Part shown: piece after piece, positions 33,656-45,200 of the stretch
Layout: the number at the start of each line of letters is the position of its first letter
Numbering within the stretch: the first letter of the stretch is position 1
Source: Nereocystis luetkeana
Taxonomy: Eukaryota > Sar > Phaeophyceae > Laminariales > Laminariaceae
DNA: 64,000 bases
Direction of reading: 5' to 3'
Assembly (NCBI GenBank): GCA_031213475.1
Contig: JARUPZ010000007.1
Coordinates: forward strand, 9,784,458 to 9,848,457
Made by a program: the position numbers and the translations under genes
The notes under the pieces: model-generated
Database searches by the model: none
What the model was told of the DNA's origin: nothing
Seen by the model: only the letters and a program-made list of their open reading frames with translations

Positions 33656-34109
33656 CAAGTCCACGGCCGAGGCATACATGTGCACGATTGCGTATATACG
33701 CAAGGTGGTCCCACGGACACCGTTGGTTATTTCGCGGTGGGCGCGCAGTACCGTAAAATTTCAACGGATTGAAGGCGCACAATGAAACCAACGGCACACG
33801 GTGATGAGTCATACAAACCTTTTTCAGGTTTCTACGAATTAATAAATTAAATAGCACCAGAAGCTCTATACGAGTGTACTTCACTCAAAAATTGAAATTT
33901 CTATAGAGAAAAACAACTTGTTCGCGCCCTCCATAGCGCAAACCACGAAATAAACAGGAAACACACACAACATGGATTGCAAATACAGTAGGATTGCAAA
34001 TAGGATTGCAAATATATTGAGTAGTGCTTCGGTTGGGGGCTGAGCCCCCCCCGTCAGTCGCACGTAGGCAGAAAACACCGGTCCTAAAAGTACCACCTCT
34101 ACCGCACTG

Positions 34110-34480
34110 TAGCAGCCCTTCGACCACACGGTAGTAGCCTCTTTACCGCACTGTAGTAGCCTCTCTACCGCACTGTAGTAGCCTCTCTACCGCACTGTAG
34201 TACCCTCTCTACCGCACTGTAGTACCCCCTCTACCGCACTGTAGTAGCCTGTAGTACCCCCTCTACCGCACTGTAGTAGCCTGTAGTAACCCCTCTACCG
34301 CACTGTAGTAGCCCCTCTACCGCACTGTAGCAGCCCCTCTACCGCACTGTAGCAGCCCCTCTACCGCACTGTAGCAGCCCCTCTACCGCACTGTAGCAGC
34401 CCCTCTACCGCACTGTAGCAGCCCCTCTACCGCAATGTAGTACCCCTTCTACCGCACTGTAGCAAGTGCTCTACCTCGCT
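34110..34480. repeat. 22-bp minisatellite, about 16 units
   Basis: Unit CTCTACCGCACTGTAGCAGC plus CC, with variants GTAGTAGCCT and GTAGTACCCC grouped in neighbouring units. Confidence 0.85.
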
Positions 34481-36512
34481 GTAGTACGTAGCATGGCTCA
34501 CACCAAATTCGACCTGCCACGCCAAGCGAAAAACAAACGCCCCCCCTCCCTTTTAGCTTCTCCTCGTGCCACGAATATTTCGCACCGAAAACTGGAACCA
34601 AAACCGTTCCTGGGCGAAACCCTAAAGGAGGCATGTACCCCCCCCGCCCCCTCCCCTGGGGGAGCTGCCCCCCCCCCTCCCCGTCCCTGGTGACATTAAT
34701 AGTAGTGGTAATAGTAGGTAGCGATACCAATAGCAGTGATATCAACAGCAGAATCAATAGTAGATACATCAATATTAGCGACATCAATACCATCGAGTCA
34801 CGAGTACAGCCCTGAACTGGGCCACACAGGTCGTAAACAAGGCCAGAGCAGAACCCAGTCCGGCCAAAAGAGGATGAGGGAGAGAAACGAGAAAACACGG
34901 CTCGCACGAACGATCGGCCGCGCTTTTGATACGTCCGGTTTGCAGCAGAGCAACCACGGGCGGAGTACAGGTATACAGTTTGAACGTGAGACTTGCCTCG
35001 TTGGATCGTGCTCTCAAGAAAAAAGAGTGTGGTCACCGCTCCTCACAGCCATGTAAACAATCGCACTAGCACAACCATGCACCCACGCGACCGCGGCTGC
35101 ACAGCTAGCAAGCAAGCAAGCAGAGGCAAGCAAACAAGCGAAGCGCCCAGATCCGCACCGAGCGCCGGGCGTGGTCGGGGTCTAAATCACATGGGCCGTG
35201 ACTCTCTCATCGTGGACGGAAACGAGAGAGAAAGGCAAGAGAGAAAAACAAAAAGGCATCTACATCCCTGAAAAAAAAAAAAGGAAAAAGCTTAAAGCTA
35301 ATGCTCTACGTCAAGGCCAAGAGCAGAGCAGCTCGACACATAGTCTACCCCTGTCACTCCAACGAGAGCCAAACAAAAAAAGAAAAGAAAGCCGTGTCAA
35401 TAAACGGAGACCCCACCAAAGTCATTCACAATGAATAACTAGTGCAAACTTAAACTGATCCCGGCGACGACCAACCCATAAACAACACACACCCCTTCTC
35501 TCCCCCCCCACCCCCCCCACACACCCTCATGGCCCGCCACACCGACTCCCTGCCGACACAAATATCACCTCCTCCAACCCTCATCCGTGAATGCTACAAT
35601 AGGTAACACCTGGAAACCCTTGGTATAGGCCAAAAAGGTTAAATGATATACCACCGCTTCTACCTGCAGCATATACGCTCAAGTTATGAGTTCAACCCTC
35701 TTACGAACAAAAGCAATTTCCATTCCACACTACTTTCAAGTTTTTGCCCACGAGGCGGTGGTTTGGTTCTAGAGGGATCAAAGGTGGATCGCACCCGCCT
35801 CCCAACCCCCTACCCCAAACAACGCCTCATTTTAGTGCCTACCCCTCCCTGCGGCGCTGAAAAGGCCGCTCGGCTTTTCTTCGCCTGCTCGTTCTCAAAA
35901 ACAAATCTTGGTCAGAGGAGGATGGGAAAAGTACATATCCACGATTACCGTACGTCATACACGAACTGCATGATCAAAAACGCCTCCCTGTCAAAGCTCA
36001 AAGCTTAGTTCAAGTTCAAGAACTGAGCCTCACAACTTGAAGGTGGTGTTTTTAAATGTCAAAATAAATGAGGAGAGCCGGCCGACGAGAGCAAGCAAAA
36101 AAAAAACAGTCCAGTCCGGCCGGGCGTGACTTTTCACACAAAAAAAAAAAAAATGAAACAGCAACGACAAAACACAAAGCCAAGAAGATAATAGACATCA
36201 CTAATCACCAGCAATAGCTCAGCGCCTTTTTTTTATGCCTCTACCGTAGTGCTTCAGCGAAAATGAAACCGAAAACGAAACCGAAACAGACGTCGACCTC
36301 GACCTCGAAAACAAATCGGTTACCCTCGCTCGATCGAATCTGCCGACGAGAATCTACAAACTACGTGTTTTGCAGACAGGGGGGGGGGGGCGGGGCTTTG
36401 AATGCAACACCACACCCGTGCGCGCGCCCAATCAAAACCACTCCCGACGGGCTGTGTGAAGCAGCTAAACTCAAAACCGAAAATGCATCGCTCGACAAGA
36501 CAAGCGGTCGAA

Positions 36513-37355
36513 TCAAATAAGCTGTTTTTCGTCGTTCTCGACAATATCTGCGTCCTTCCCGCCGGCCTCGGTCCACTGGTCGTGCAGCAGGAGCAGTTGC
36601 ACCGGCATCGGTGACGAGGTTTCGAAACGCCTGACGCAAAGAGGGGGTAATAGGGAGGGGAGGGGGGACGGGGAAGGGGGAGGGCGGCGGCGGAGGGGTT
36701 GGACATTGAGGCTAAAACGCGCCAGATACGGATACCTTGAACCATGAAACTATATACAACGTTTTGTACGTAAGACAGAACTGTGGGCCCCCAAGTAAGA
36801 AAGCAAGCAAACAAGGCAAAAACATGGGCTCCGAAAAAAATCTCTTGGGCAGAATCACTGTTTATAATATACCAAAACAGTCCCGATGTACCAAAAACGA
36901 TCCGATTTACCAAAAAAAATCCCAAAAGCAAAGCCGACACCAACACAAAGGAGTGAACAGAGCAACCTCACAGCACACCCCCAACCCATGAACCAATGGA
37001 CTTCATTCACCCCCTCCAAACCCCCAACCATACCCATCCCACCACACCCGACCCAACCCAACCCAGCCCAAGACGAACCCATACAAGCAACCACAGCACA
37101 GAGCAGCAGACCAATCAACGACAGCAACAGCACGCACCTGCCGGCCTCCGCGATGGTGCTGCAAGCCCCGCGGCCCCCGCACAGCTCCCGGAACGGCATG
37201 TTGACCAGCTTGTGGATGAGCTCGCTGAAGCGAGTCTCCTTCTTTAGAGCGTCCCCGGCCCTCCGCAGGAGCTCCAAAAGAAACAGAAAGATGGGCGCCC
37301 ACTGCGACGCTGGGCTCGACGAATTTAAGAATATGCGGTCCCACAGCATCTTCAC
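36513..37355 (-). CDS. Last two exons of the TBC gene
   Basis: Exon 37355-37138 reads VKMLWDRIFLNSSS then FLFLLELLRRAGDALKK and LIHKLVNMPFREL, ending TIAEAG at GGCAG/GTGCGTG (phase 2). Exon 36630-36513 continues in phase with FETSSPMPVQLLLLHDQW and ends NDEKQLI, stop TGA at 36513-36515. The W-D-x-I-F element is the usual last conserved TBC motif. Confidence 0.75.
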
Positions 37356-40300
37356 CTGCATCATACCATCACACCACACCATCGGGGCGGGGCGAGGCGG
37401 GGCGGGGGGGGGCGGGGGGGGAGGGGGGGGTGTACTCGACGTCATGCATGGTCGTAATCGTAAGACCATAGACCCTCGGGGGTACTCGTGTGATGCATGG
37501 GCGAAGTCGTGTGACCATAGACCCTCGCATGCCATGAAGGAGCAGGCTGGGATTCACCGACCAGACAAGACACCGCTCGCACCAAAGCTTTGCGAAGCGC
37601 CGTGACGTGTTTCGGCGAGTCGCATGACGGGTGAGCTGCACCTTTATTGTTAAGAACCGCTTGTGAAGAAGACTTTTTGGCATATGGATGACAGCTTTCT
37701 CTTTTCTCGTCGGCACCAAAGCTTTGCGAAGCGCCGTGACGTGTTCCGGCGAGTCGCATGACGGGTGAGCTGCACCTTTATTGTTAAGAACCGCTTGTGA
37801 AGAAGACTTTTTGGCATATGGATGACAGCTTTCTCTTTTCTCGTCGGCTGGAGCCACCCTATACTCAATTCAATATATTAGTTATATACCAACTTCCACA
37901 CCTTCTGCCTTTGAATCAGGAGGGGGGGGGGGGGGGGGGGGGGGTAGACAGCAGCAGTATTACGGGGGACCATAGTTAATAGGACCTATGGTATACATAA
38001 AAACCTATATATTTCACCATTTTTACTAACAATATTTGGTCCTATTAACTATGGTCCCCCGTAATAGCAACGACGGCAGTATGATGAACACGGTAGGTAG
38101 ATTCGCCGCAGCGCAGCAGGAATCACGTATATAGGCTTGCCCTCCCAACCCGATGTGAGCAGGATAAAATGATACTGTGGCCTCCCCCCGTAGGCAGTGT
38201 GAGAGCACAAAAGTGTGCCGCGCAACTCCTTGTCTTGGGGTCGACCGACCAGCAACAACTTGGCGGTCCCGCAGCATCTTCACTCACAACACGTACGGAG
38301 GGGCACATAGTGTATGGAGGCATGCCACGAGTGCGGGAGGGGTGGGCCTAGAAAAAAATGAGGCTCCTTCTTGGTCACTCGGCTACCTCTATTGCACCCT
38401 ACCCAAAAGCCGACTGTTTATTAAAAGAAAAAAAACTGTACAACAATCTCATGGCCTAGGGGTTTATTTTTTTGTTAAAAACATTGAGAGAAAACACACA
38501 AAATCGGGATTCCGACGAGATTGCGTACTTACTTCAGTTGGGGAGTCTATTTGACAGTCAGACATAAACTATTAAGAGTCGGACAGAAATAAAAATGGTC
38601 GAAACGTGCACGCGTCCATGTGACACAAGCAAAACAGCAAGCGGGGAAGGCGGGGCGGTGGCGGCGGCGGCGGCGACGGTAGCGGCGGTGAGGGAGTAAT
38701 AACATCATGGCGAGCCACCCGTAGATTCACCGCAGCAGGAACGGCAGGCGGGGCGAAACGGGTAGGGGGTAGAGTGGACGACGACATCCGAGCGCCATGG
38801 GGCGTGGGACGGTGAGGCGGAGGTATCTGAAGGAGCTGAAATGACGGTTTCATATCACCAAAGGCAGCACACAGCAGCGGTATCCCCCCCCCCCGTACAG
38901 ATCGCATGAGCGTGCGTAACCTGATCTATCAATAGTGAGAGAGAAGCCCGCAAAAAAAAAAAAAAGCGCCCGCAAAGCCACAGAGCGCGCAAACACAAGC
39001 AAAACACAAAATACAAGTGTATCACGGCACGCACACAGCAACTGCGAGGCAACGCATCACTACACAACACGACACAACACCTCGGGCAGGTCATCCAAAG
39101 ATCATGTACAGATCGTCTACAGATAATATACAGATCATCAACACATCATCCACAAAAAATCTACAGGTAATTCACATATCATCCACAGATCATCTATAGA
39201 TCATCTACATAATATCTACAGATCATCTACAAATCATGCACAGATCATTCCCACTTCATATCTTGCTCTAGATATTTTAAGGCAGATATATCATCTATTC
39301 CCGATCTTCTATGATTTCCTGTAGCTCATGTAGCCGGGTCGGACCCAAAATAAATCCGCAGCGATCCAACACCATATTTCTTAGGCTGAATATGAACTCA
39401 TAACGCAGGTTCTGCACAGCCCATGACAAAATAGCACACGAGGAACCTACACGATCTACCCACAAGACCACGAGATGTCCTCGGAACTGTGACCAACTCC
39501 TACCTCGCCGTCCGGAAGCATCCCTCCGTCCGAGAGCAACGTGACAAACCAGCTGGTCGCGAAGAGGTTGGTCTGTACGCCGCAAGCCTCGAAGTGCTCG
39601 TAAAGGTCCGGAAGATGCCACATCATCAGTCTGTTCAGCTGGAAGAACCTGCGGGGGGCGGGGGGGGGGGGGGGGATGGGGGGGGGGGGGGGGGGGGGGC
39701 GGCGGCGAGCGACACGACACGAAGTGGCGCAAAGCAGAGCAGCACGGAACAAAAGGCGCCGCATGTTCATTTTTTTTTTAGAAAAAAAAAAAACGGGAAA
39801 AAATCACCCGATGAAGAATCGCGTGGGGTAGCTAGGTACCTTAAGGGGGTTGAACTCGCACAGGGGCGGGGGTCGATTTTCAACGCTCGTTTTTTGCAGA
39901 AGGAGAAAGGTTTGTCGATACCGACCGAACCCAGCTACATAACCCTTTTAGGACCGCAGTCCCGTTTTCGAAGACAAACCAGTCTAAATACAAATAGTTT
40001 GTCCCCAAAACGGGACTGCAGTCCTAAAAGGGTTTAACGTGTTCTCCCGTAAAGATCTCTGTTCGAGGAGAGACCTCCGCGAAAAAAAACACAATGCTCG
40101 ACTTTCGCACCATTGCCGATGGTAAAATAAAAAACCGAGCGCTTAATAAACGACCGCCTAACCTCTGTGCGCACTCAACGGTCTCTTTAACGGTACACCA
40201 CGAATCGTGGTTGTTTCTTAGTGCTGTCAATGCCCTCAATGAAACCTTTTGCTGTAGGACTGCACTCGGTTCCGTTTTGGGGTACAAACTACTTGTAGTT

Positions 40301-42129
40301 TGAGTGGTTCGTGCCGAAAACGGAAGTGGTTTGGGCTCATAACGGGCGTGGTTTGTGCCGAAGACTGGAGTGGTTTGATTTACGTGCCGAAAACGGGAGT
40401 GGTTTGTTGTGCCATAAACTGGAGTGGTTTGTTTTTTTGTGCCGAAAACGGGAGTGGTTTGTGCCAAAAACTGGAGTGGTTTGATTTACGTGCCGAAAAC
40501 GGGAGTGGTTTGGGCTCAAAACGGGCGTGGTTTGTGCCGAAGACTGAAGTGCTTTGTTATTGTTGGGCCGAAAACGGGAGTGGTTATTGCTCAGAACGGG
40601 CGTGGTTCGCGCCGAAAGCTGGAGTGGTTTGTTTTTTGTGCCGAATTCGGGAGTGGTTTGTGCCGAAATCAAGTTAAGGAGCCCCGTTTTTCAGAAAGAT
40701 TATGACCAAAAAAAAAGGTACAGTACCCCTATCGTAGCACGCTTCTTCACGAAACCTCAAATGCTGGGCATCACGAGAAACGCCCCCCCCACCTCCACCT
40801 CCTCTCCCGCCTCCGTCTCCAAAAGGATGGTCAAATGATTATTCATAGGGCAAGCAACAAATGAGTAGCCCCCCTGCCCCCCTCCCCCGTCCCTCCGATC
40901 AAGTCTCCTTGCTCTCCCTCCACCCCCCTCGATCCTTGCCCCTACCCCCCCCCATAACTACAGTAGCATCTCCCTCCATTTACCTGAGTCGGAGCAGGGG
41001 CATGCCGGGACAGTAGAGTTCTCGGAAGCCGAACCGCTGCAGCATTCCCACGAACACCCAAAACGCCTTCTCCTCGTCGTCGTACACCTGTAGCAGGCTC
41101 CTGCACACAAAGTTCATGCCCTGACGGTGGTGGTGGTGGTCGAGGACGAGGATGCGGCGTCAAAAAAAAGACGGCACGCAAAAAAAAAAAAGAAGAGAGG
41201 TTAAGACGCACCAACAAAAATCGTGAGACACAGTCGAAAAGGAGAAGACAAAAATACACAATAAATCATGCGACACATTATTGGGAAATGAAAGAAAAAA
41301 GAAGGGCGTATGACACAGAAAATCGTGCCATATGCCATACATACATCGGAAAGCGTAAGATAGACGACAATGGATGCTATTAATACCACGTACCAGTATA
41401 CGTTAGACGAGATGTAATGGTAATAGACAGAAAATTACACATCAATGCGTCGCCGATAAAGGAAACAGACAACGCTATTGTTGCTGTACATAACTACCGC
41501 AGGGTACGGTTATAGGGTTAAGACATACCACTCTGTCAAAAAATGTAAGGAACCTCTGGATTTAATAATATTATACACCTTTGGATTTAATAATATTATA
41601 CAATAAAAAAATGTAAGGAACCCTTGGATTTAATATTATTATACAATAAAAAAATGTAAGGAACCCTTGGATTTAATAATATTATACAATACAAAATGTA
41701 AGGAACCTTTGGAGTTAATAATATTATACAATATGTGCTTATGTTTTGCGACATAGTGATACCTCGTATCCAGTGCGTATATATTCCAGACATTTGCCCA
41801 ATAGACGCTATTACGGGGGACCATAGTAAATAGGACCTGCGATACGCACGAAAACATGTATATTTCCCTATTTTTACCAACAATATCTGGTCCTGTTTAC
41901 TACGGCCCCGCGTAATAGACAGTAGAGACGATGATAAAGGATACCCAAAAACAGTTTACAAAAGACATAAAGACATACACGAAGTACAAGGATGGACAGT
42001 GAAATTCAGACACTACCGTAGACGATAGAAAATAGACATCCACACACACCGTCAATACACAACAGACTGCATGCTAAATGTAGCAGACAAGATACATGAA
42101 ACACAACCTAGCAGACGGTAGACAGCAGC

Positions 42130-42210
<81 letters not shown>

Positions 42211-45200
42211 TAACTAAACACGAGAAACGAAACGAGTAAATACGAAAAAACGAGGCGCAAGCCTGGAAAATGACGAAGGAGAGTCGCGACACCACCCCCA
42301 CCACCAACACCATCATAACCACCACCACCACCACCACTTGCCTGCACGTAACCGACGTCCGGGACGAAGGTGGACGTGCACCGCAGCACGTTCCGGAGAG
42401 ACCTGACGTCCGTCATGCCAAGGGTCCGCTTCAGGTCCTGTCACAAAAACAAGCCAGCGAGCGGACCGAAGAACCAAAAGCGAGCGAGTAAAAAGAAGCA
42501 GGCGAGCTACAAGAAAGTAGAAACGGTCGAGGGAAATGCTCGTATATAGCAAGGCGAGAGCCTATACCATACCCCCCCCCTCCCTTTGCCCTCTCGAAGG
42601 AAGATCAAGGGGGTCGTTGACACCATTACCACCATCACCATCACCACCACAACAACCCCCCCCCCCCCCCCCTATGGCCATACGACTATGGCAAAATGCA
42701 TGACATGAGTACCCCCTCCCCCCCTTTCCGCCACTATATATACCGAACCTTCGCGCGTGCTCCCCTGGGTTGTGTTTATAATTCCACTGCTGAAACATGG
42801 AAGCCTGTTTTGTAACCACCGGCTAGATTGTGACCATACCCATGAGTCAAAGCGAAAAAAAACAACAATAACACCACTGCCTGCCACCCCATCGCCACCA
42901 CCACCATCACCAACACCACACCAACGCCAGCAACACTACGAACAACACCACCAACACCACCACCATCACCAACAAGGATAACAACAACTGCCCATCCCCC
43001 CACCCTATATACGTCGACGGAGAAGCTGTGTTTCAGCCCTCGACATCAGCACCACAAACAATAACACCAACACTAACACCACCACCACCACCGCCACCAC
43101 CACCAACACCAACACCACCGCCACCACCACCAACACCACCACCACCACCGCCACCAACACCAACACCAACACCATAAACGAGGATAACAACTACCCATCC
43201 TCCCACCTTCTCTATGTCGACGAAGCAACTCTGTTTCGGCCCTCGCACCCCCGTGATGTCGTTCTCATCCATGGCGTCGGCGCTGCTGAGGAGCGCCGCG
43301 TATAATCCCGGTACACGCTCTAACGGAGGCCCCCTGGAGATTTTCGGCGTTCGATGGGCCCGAAGCGAGAGGGATGCGCGTGCGGCCGTACGTACGTAAG
43401 CACAGGCATGGTGGTTATAAACAAACAAACAAACAAACAAGCAAGCGAAAGGGCGAGCACAAAAAAACAGCAAATCATTCAAAAACAAGACAACCAAAAA
43501 AACAAAAACACAGTAAAAAGACAAACCACAGCAAAACACGGAAAACAAAACAAAACAAACAGCAACCAACACCACCAACCATACCGACACAGAACCAAAC
43601 AGACCAACCGACCAAAAAAACACACACACAACCAGTCAAACAAAACACTTTTCAAACCAACAAAAACGGGCAAACAAACAACCCACGACAAACCCACCCA
43701 TCGTCTTGCCCGGTAGCGGTGTCTTGGTCTCCGGAGGCGTTCTTGTCGTCCGGGTTATTTTGGCGCTCGATTTCCGCCAAGCTCTTGTCGAAGAACCTGG
43801 AAGCGCGGAGCGCGTATCGGGGTGGGGTGGGGCGGGGGGTGGCGGTGGAGGATGGGGGTGGCGTGGGGGTGGGGCTGGTAGTGGGGGTGGGGTAGGGGGT
43901 GCGGTGGGTGGGGTTGGTGGTGGAGATGGGGGTGGGGGTGGGTGTAGGGGTAGATGTGGGTGTAGGAATATATGTGGGGGTGAGGGTGTTCGTGGAGGGT
44001 AGGGGTGTTGGTTGGGGGGGCGGGGGGGGGGGGGGGGGGGAGGGTGAGGGTAGCAATTAATCAGCAGGGGAGCTCTGCCCGCGACAATTTATTTGACCTC
44101 AAAAGTGCAACTCCTACCGCAGCCCCGGTCGAACACTGCAAAGGCAAACCACAAACCATAAAACCAAAACACAACACCACACCCCAACCAACACCACAAA
44201 AAGCGAACAGTTCCAAACACCGGGGGAAAAAAAACACACGAACCAACAATCGCAACCCGACCTACGCTACAGATACACCGACGAACACTCAAAAAACCGA
44301 CCCGCGCCACCCGCTCAAGCGCACGCAACCGACCGCGTGATCACTCACGAGATGGCGGCGGTAGTGGGGGAAGGGTTGTCTTCGGGCAGCGCACTCTTGG
44401 GCTTGATGTTGCGGGCGTAGCGAAGGCCGAATAACCGGCCTGCCACATGCGAAGAGGGGGGGGCAGAAGGGGACGGGGGGAGAGGGGGGGCGTACTCATT
44501 TGTTGCTTGCCTTAGTAATTTGATCATTGACCACGCACCCCTTTCGAGACGGAGCATGGGGGGGGGGGGGACTTTAACTCTACCGGGATGCGAACGCGGC
44601 ACTGTAGCAAGTACGCCAAGCTCTTTCACCCTAAACGGTCAAGCGTCCGCGACAATTGGGTAGGGCAAGAATCCGAGAAATCCCCCCAGAGCTCCCCCCC
44701 CCCACCAGTATACGTGCCTTGGCGTAGAGATCTCACACGACAGCTCTTGGGATACACATATAACAAAAGTAAAAGGAAAGGGAAAATCACACGTAGGCAA
44801 GATGGATGCGATCCTAACAGACTCGCACCATGACACTAGGATTAAGAGACGCATCCTGATGAATGTGATAGTACCAAAGCTAGAATATGCAGGAGAAGTA
44901 TGGGAAGGGAACGCGAAGTTCTTAAAACAGTTGGAAATAGTACAGACGACAGCAGCTACAAAAATCCCAAGATGCTCTAGTACGACTAGTGCTACAGCAC
45001 CAAGAGCAGAACTACAGTAGGAATGCACCCACTCAAGACAAACAGAGATATGAGAAAGTTGAAATAGAAACATAAAGTAAGAAACATGCCAAAAAAGAGG
45101 TTGCCAGCCATAGTCGATAGAGCTGTAGGGGAGAAAGAAGCAAAAGGGCGGGCTGGAATAAGGTGAGATAGCGTAGTTGAGAAAGTATGGAAGGATATAG

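Larger units (their letters stand above)
25450..36510. other. Intergenic region between the kinase and TBC genes
   Basis: Contains the ACCGGTA satellite, a hAT-type element, LINE 3' fragments, a MITE and a 22-bp minisatellite. The stretches 28.2-29.6, 30.2-31.5 and 34.5-36.5 kb hold short open frames with no coherent domain; a donor-like GTGAGT at about 28,683 on the minus strand may mark an isolated exon. Confidence 0.5.

Noticed and set aside
34110..34480. CRISPR-like regular array
   Set aside because: Units are contiguous 22-bp tandem copies without unique spacers, in a eukaryotic genome; a minisatellite.
39650..39705. Coding poly-Pro/Gly protein across the poly(G) tract
   Set aside because: The tract lies in the intron next to a clear acceptor; such G runs recur beside many repeats here.
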